Source of the DNA: Pseudeuparius sepicola
Lineage: Eukaryota; Arthropoda; Insecta; Coleoptera; Anthribidae
Reading direction: 5' to 3'
DNA length: 64,000 nt
Assembly: GCA_963920635.1 (NCBI GenBank)
Contig: OY987299.1
Location: 17,039,401 to 17,103,400 of the forward strand
The notes under the pieces are model-generated. The model searched no databases, was not told where the DNA came from, and saw only the letters and a program-made list of their open reading frames with translations. The position numbers were made by a program, and so were the translations under genes. Below are positions 60,323 to 64,000 of the stretch, one piece after another (within the stretch, counting starts at the first letter, position 1; each line of letters begins with the position of its first letter).

Positions 60323-61609
60323 CTACTTATACTTACAATATTCCCTCAAATTATTTATAGAATCTTTTAACCTACTAACATAAAGATCGTCCTTCATATG
60401 CCTCAACACAAGAATCGTTCTATCCTCAAACAGCGCCTGTTCGTTCAATTCTCTGTCTGAAAAATATTCTTCAATTTCATTATTATTAATTAAAATTAGC
60501 GGGAAATAAATTGCAGTTTGTACAATAGCAAAAAGCTTTTGTTCCTCACAACTATCCAAAAATTCACCAAACGGAATGATTACATTCAAATCGAGGCCAG
60601 CATTCTTCATCTGTTTTTCTAAGTAACTATAATAAATTCCTATCACTTGGTACATATATTTATCTCTAAATTCTTTCGAGGTAGTCAGGTATAACAGCGA
60701 CATCACATCTTGGGACGGCGGAACGTACCTCCCACACTGAAAGTCCACAAATTTACACTGAGTTGGAAAGACACTTTTATACGATATTAAAAAGTTTGTA
60801 GCCCACAGATCTCCGTGGCACAAAACGTTCCTGTGTTTCTTCGAGGGCCTCACCAAGTCGAATATTTGATAGCACAATTCTTTCACCAAGCTCGCAAACC
60901 TTCTTCCTGAAGGCAATTTTTCAGGAAACTGAAAAAGTTCCGTTTCTTTTACCACACATTTTATAGAAGCTTCTATGCCTCTCTCGTTGACAAATCCGTC
61001 TTTATCGTTAAAAAACGACTCCTCAAGTTGCTCTTCGTATTCGTCTAAAAGTCTGTACTGTTCTTCGGAGTCCTCGCTTCTTTTTTCTTCGTATATCAAG
61101 CTGCTCGCGTGCAGCTGCGACAATGCGTGTAGTATGGTGAGTACGTGGTTGTAATCCAACAATTCGTGTTTATCTATAGGCTGGAATCCCTCCCTAATTA
61201 GGTTATCTAGAACCAAGTATTTCCTCTGTTTGATTAGGTAACAGTTCGCGGTGCAACGTCTGACAAGTTCAATGCCGCTATCTTTGAATTTCGATAATAA
61301 TTCGTAAACAAACACTTCTTTATTGAAGGCGCCGGTTCCTTCTGCGAATACTGCGGGTGATTCCATTTTCGGAAAATATTTTACGAAAAAAGACAAGTCT
61401 TCTTTTGATCCGCAGTCTCCTTTGAAGATAGAGGCACTCAAAATAGAATGATCCCCCAGTAGTCCAAGTCTCTCTGAAAGTGGTTCCAGTGAATAATGCA
61501 GCACTTTAATATTTGTGGTGTTTACTTTTTTCTTCACAATTTCTTCTATATCCTCCCTGACTAGATCGTTATCTTCCTCGTTGTCCGACGAGTTGCTTTT
61601 CTCGCTCAT
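60323..61609 (-). CDS. Ecdysteroid-kinase-like protein (single domain)
   Basis: A 428-residue EcKL of normal length. It has an acidic N-terminus (MSEKSNSSDNEEDNDLVRED), the kinase N-lobe with FFVKYFPK (K77) and FNKEVFVYELL, and the catalytic CHGDLWATNFL (H265-N272). The metal-binding FVDFQCGRYVPPSQDVM has its Asp at 289. All key residues are present, so it should be an active small-molecule kinase, probably acting on a steroid or a xenobiotic-derived alcohol. It starts at an ATG directly after a splice acceptor (TTGTTTTAG/GATAATG). It shares more with the C-terminal than the N-terminal domain of its neighbour at 53,765. Substrate is not predictable. Confidence 0.93.
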   Translation of the reverse strand: MSEKSNSSDNEEDNDLVREDIEEIVKKKVNTTNIKVLHYSLEPLSERLGLLGDHSILSASIFKGDCGSKEDLSFFVKYFPKMESPAVFAEGTGAFNKEVFVYELLSKFKDSGIELVRRCTANCYLIKQRKYLVLDNLIREGFQPIDKHELLDYNHVLTILHALSQLHASSLIYEEKRSEDSEEQYRLLDEYEEQLEESFFNDKDGFVNERGIEASIKCVVKETELFQFPEKLPSGRRFASLVKELCYQIFDLVRPSKKHRNVLCHGDLWATNFLISYKSVFPTQCKFVDFQCGRYVPPSQDVMSLLYLTTSKEFRDKYMYQVIGIYYSYLEKQMKNAGLDLNVIIPFGEFLDSCEEQKLFAIVQTAIYFPLILINNNEIEEYFSDRELNEQALFEDRTILVLRHMKDDLYVSRLKDSINNLREYCKYK

Positions 61610-61613
61610 TATC

Positions 61614-61737
61614 CTAAAACAAATTAATGCACCTGCATAACGTAAACAATGTAATAAATACTCCTAATAATATATAAATGAATCTTGCATTGTTTTAAGA
61701 AGTGTTTATTTATCCAAATAGAAATAATTGCACTTAC
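61614..61737 (-). other. Intron in EcKL 5' leader
   Basis: Donor TAG/GTAAGTGC at 61,737 and acceptor TTGTTTTAG ending at 61,614, four bases before the ATG. The 124-bp intron would join a non-coding exon of about 61,738-61,800 to the coding exon. Inferred from splice consensus only. Confidence 0.6.
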
Positions 61738-61800
61738 CTAATGCTTAACACACGTTTTCGGACGAGAACCCTTGATGACAACTAAAACACTGAAGGTTAT

Positions 61801-62391
61801 CAGCGTTATCGTCAAACTAAATATTTGATATTAATTACTGTAGCAGATTACCATACGTATTAAAATATGGTATATTTATGGTGCAATAAATAGGAACGAC
61901 GGTTATCAACAACAGGACTAGATTGTCGGGAAGTGCACAATATTGAAAATTAAGGTGTCGCAACAACAATGAATATACAGGGTCCACCCAAAAAAACACA
62001 TATTTATATTCTTCTCTTTTTTAAATCCCACCGGTGTAAATAATGGAATTAGCAATACATCAGCAATAGCATATTATTTTATACGTACCGAAGCGGAAAA
62101 CCTTTTTTTGAATGAAGAAACTTCTGCCAAGGTACGTATATTATTAAAAGAGTCTCAAAATCATCATTAAAAGTTCAGAACTATATAGGCACTAATGCAA
62201 GTCATTATTGTACGATTTTGTTGACGAAGTTGGCCTTTTGGAGATTTGAGGACCAATCGTCAAATGGTCCAGTCGCCCGTCAAACGTGTCCACATATTCA
62301 AAACGATAATAATTCGATAATACGAAAAAATCGAAGATTTATTAACTGAATAGTTATTTACATTGCAAGATGCGTAAGTCCACTTTTTTGG
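61801..62391. other. 5' flank of EcKL, no gene seen
   Basis: AT-rich. ATACAGGGTCCACCC at 61,976 resembles another worn TACAGGGTG-type end. No exon of the cyclase was found. Confidence 0.4.
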
Positions 62392-62455
62392 CCGAGGAGG
62401 TTGTTTGAGGACCGAGGCAACGCCCGCGTTGCCTCGGTCCTTAAAAACCTCCGAG
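62392..62455. repeat. Strong GC-rich hairpin
   Basis: AGGACCGAGGCAACG (62,408-62,422) and CGTTGCCTCGGTCCT (62,427-62,441) are exact inverses around a CCCG loop. The stem extends imperfectly outward through GGAGGTT / AACCTCC. It is isolated in AT-rich DNA. Confidence 0.9.
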
Positions 62456-62576
62456 AGTGCAATGTATTATATTTTTCCTGCTTCTGATTCAAATATAACC
62501 ACTGCTCAATTACTAAAAATTAAAATCAGTAATAAATATAAGAAGTAGAATAATAAAAAATAAATAAAAAAAATTA

Positions 62577-62655
62577 GTTTCGTGTGGGACTCGAACCCGT
62601 GACCTACGGATTACTATCCTGACGCTTTTAACCCAGCGCTACAGTCCTGCTGCTT
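62577..62655 (-). tRNA. tRNA-like sequence (possible anticodon AGT), probable pseudogene or SINE head
   Basis: The minus strand reads GCAGGACTGTAGCGCTGGGTT, then AGGATAGTAATCC, then GGTCACGGGTTCGAGTCCCA. The T loop GTTCGAG is canonical, and the anticodon loop ATAGTAA would present AGT (Thr). The T stem holds only three or four pairs, the anticodon stem is weak, and acceptor pairing is poor. A real tRNA gene is unlikely. Confidence 0.35.
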
Positions 62656-63219
62656 GGCTTTCCTATTTAGCCACATTATTTGACACTAAAAGATATAACC
62701 ATATTCTTAATTTTTCTTTGGCATAATTCGTATTCTTTTTGATCAAAACCAGTTTATAATTAACAATCGATGTGAAAATATTAAATTTGACGCCAGTTTC
62801 AAGTTGCTACATATATTTTATTAATGGTTTTAAGGTCCTAGCTGCATAATCGTTGCATCGTTGCTAGGCAATACTTTTTGTACATAGCAACCACTTTTTG
62901 TATCTAACAACAGGGCACCTCGAACATTTGACTTTCGCTTTCGGACCTGTTGCCGAGCATGTAAAGTGAACTTACGGTGGAGGGAGCAGGAAAAGGAAAT
63001 TTATATGGGTAATAATGCAATTAATTGGGAAAGAATTTTTTTTTATCCATTGATAATACACCATATAGAAAGCTTAAATTCGAATTTTCGACCATTAACA
63101 GGTTTTCCGCCAGCTTGAATCTAGGGGTAAATTAAGTTTTTCACGTATAACAGCTGTATTTTTAATTTTACCAAAAAAAAGATGATTGCAAAGTACGGGG
63201 AAGGTACAGGCGAGGTAAG
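62656..63219. other. No gene seen
   Basis: Unassigned AT-rich sequence. GTTGCTAGGCAATAC and CATAGCAACCAC near 62,868-62,895 form small imperfect inverted words. Confidence 0.35.
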
Positions 63220-63874
63220 TATACCCCGATTACTGTAAGAAGTCCCGATTTTGTCAGATGACATTCTCCACAAAATCCCTAGAAATTTTCTGTTAACCAT
63301 GGGTATAACATTGGCATACCATGTGTCTCAATCAGTTAATGACGTCACTCATTTATTTATGATGTGAAAAGGTACCCAAGTGATACGAAAAAAAGAACAT
63401 AATATAATAAAATAAAAACCCTATTGCAATCACGATTATACCCATACAAATAAAAATAACTATGACTACAACTCATTTTAATAATAACTTCAAACATTTC
63501 AAACGTCATGGAAACACTTTCATTTTGGTATTCTGGTATAATCAGCTACTTGCGGCTGCCTCTGTGGTGCGTACTCAGGCAAATTTTATTTCGGTGTTGT
63601 CAAAGTGGCAGTGTAATAGGTTTTCCGGATCGTTCAAACTGGTTCAAACATTCGGCAGTGAAAATATTCGCGGGTTTTGTACGTTTCGTGAGTTTTACCG
63701 TTATCTGTGTTGTTCTTGTTCGTGTTATTAGTAGTTATTCATTGTGCAAATGGGCTCGTTACTGACCTGGACTTATGACCCGGTTGCATTTTTTGCTGCA
63801 TTGATGCCAACTTAGGATGGCGAAATTACCAATTGACAGTCCCAGTAAGGACTTCTTAAAATAATTTTACTATA
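63220..63874 (+). mobile_element. 640-bp MITE-like element, right of EcKL
   Basis: Inverse of 59,417-60,051: GTATACCCCGATTACTGTAA at its left and CTTAAAATAATTTTACTATA at its right. The two plus-strand frames over it are not kept in the other copy. Confidence 0.88.
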
Positions 63875-64000
63875 TTTAGGAGACGATGCGCGCAATTTTG
63901 AAACGCTACCGGAAATAAACTACTGCTCATAGAAAAAAGTTGTTCAGATAAATATCATAGGTAATTTTGTAGTGAACAACTTTTGTTAGGACAATTTCGG
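63875..64000. other. Window edge, no gene seen
   Basis: Nothing recognised. The pair AGTTGTTCA (63,948) / TGAACAACT (63,974) forms a short inverted word. Confidence 0.3.

Noticed and set aside
62577..62655. Hammerhead motif (GTCCCACACGAAAC)
   Set aside because: No CTGANGA box in the right position; the sequence is better read as a degraded tRNA.

Overview
The window is AT-rich insect nuclear DNA. The evidence is spliced genes with GT-AG introns, a brachyenteron-type T-box gene, two ecdysteroid-kinase-like (EcKL) genes, and a dense load of hAT-like, IS630/Tc1-like and foldback elements. A beetle or another TE-rich insect fits best, but the species cannot be fixed from sequence alone. Three gene loci are well supported. 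Almost everything else is transposon debris, much of it nested.

Region 1 (about 1-42,420, + strand): the 3' part of brachyenteron/Brachyury (byn). Four exons are visible at 8927-9155, 18292-18619, 33180-33338 and 37592-38094. The first two encode most of the T-box and the last two the C-terminal transactivation region. All phases agree, giving 405 residues; the 5' exon with the start of the T-box lies outside the window. Exon 33180-33338 has no ATG and lies 30 bp past a hairpin element, so it is easily missed. The introns hold a three-layer transposon nest at 12,509-18,058 that can be unpicked from its target-site duplications (TSDs), a hAT-in-hAT insertion at 5,571-6,749, a foldback element 43 bp upstream of the 8927 exon, and a stacked foldback complex at 24,715-28,806. 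Downstream of byn lies a recent tandem duplication of about 1.8 kb (38,783-42,419).

Region 2 (45,011-53,247, - strand): twelve consecutive exons of a membrane-bound class III adenylate cyclase, covering the end of C1a, the linker, the second membrane cluster, all of C2 and a long C-tail (1,077 residues). The 5' exons are not in the window. An intact 1,034-bp hAT-like element with an 8-bp TSD sits in its last intron, 8 bp from the 5' splice site.

Region 3 (53,765-61,609, - strand): two single-coding-exon EcKL genes. One encodes a 784-residue double-domain protein whose N-terminal half has lost the kinase motifs. The other is a normal 428-residue EcKL with an intron in its 5' leader. They lie on the same strand as the cyclase and upstream of its first visible exon, so they are probably nested in a large cyclase intron or inserted between its exons. 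The second EcKL lies between two inverted copies of a 640-bp element.

Other items are four decayed THAP zinc-finger coding sequences, two tRNA-like sequences, three instances of a hammerhead-ribozyme-like fold, a 197-bp satellite, and hAT and IS630 transposase remnants. No CRISPR, operon or prokaryotic feature was seen.
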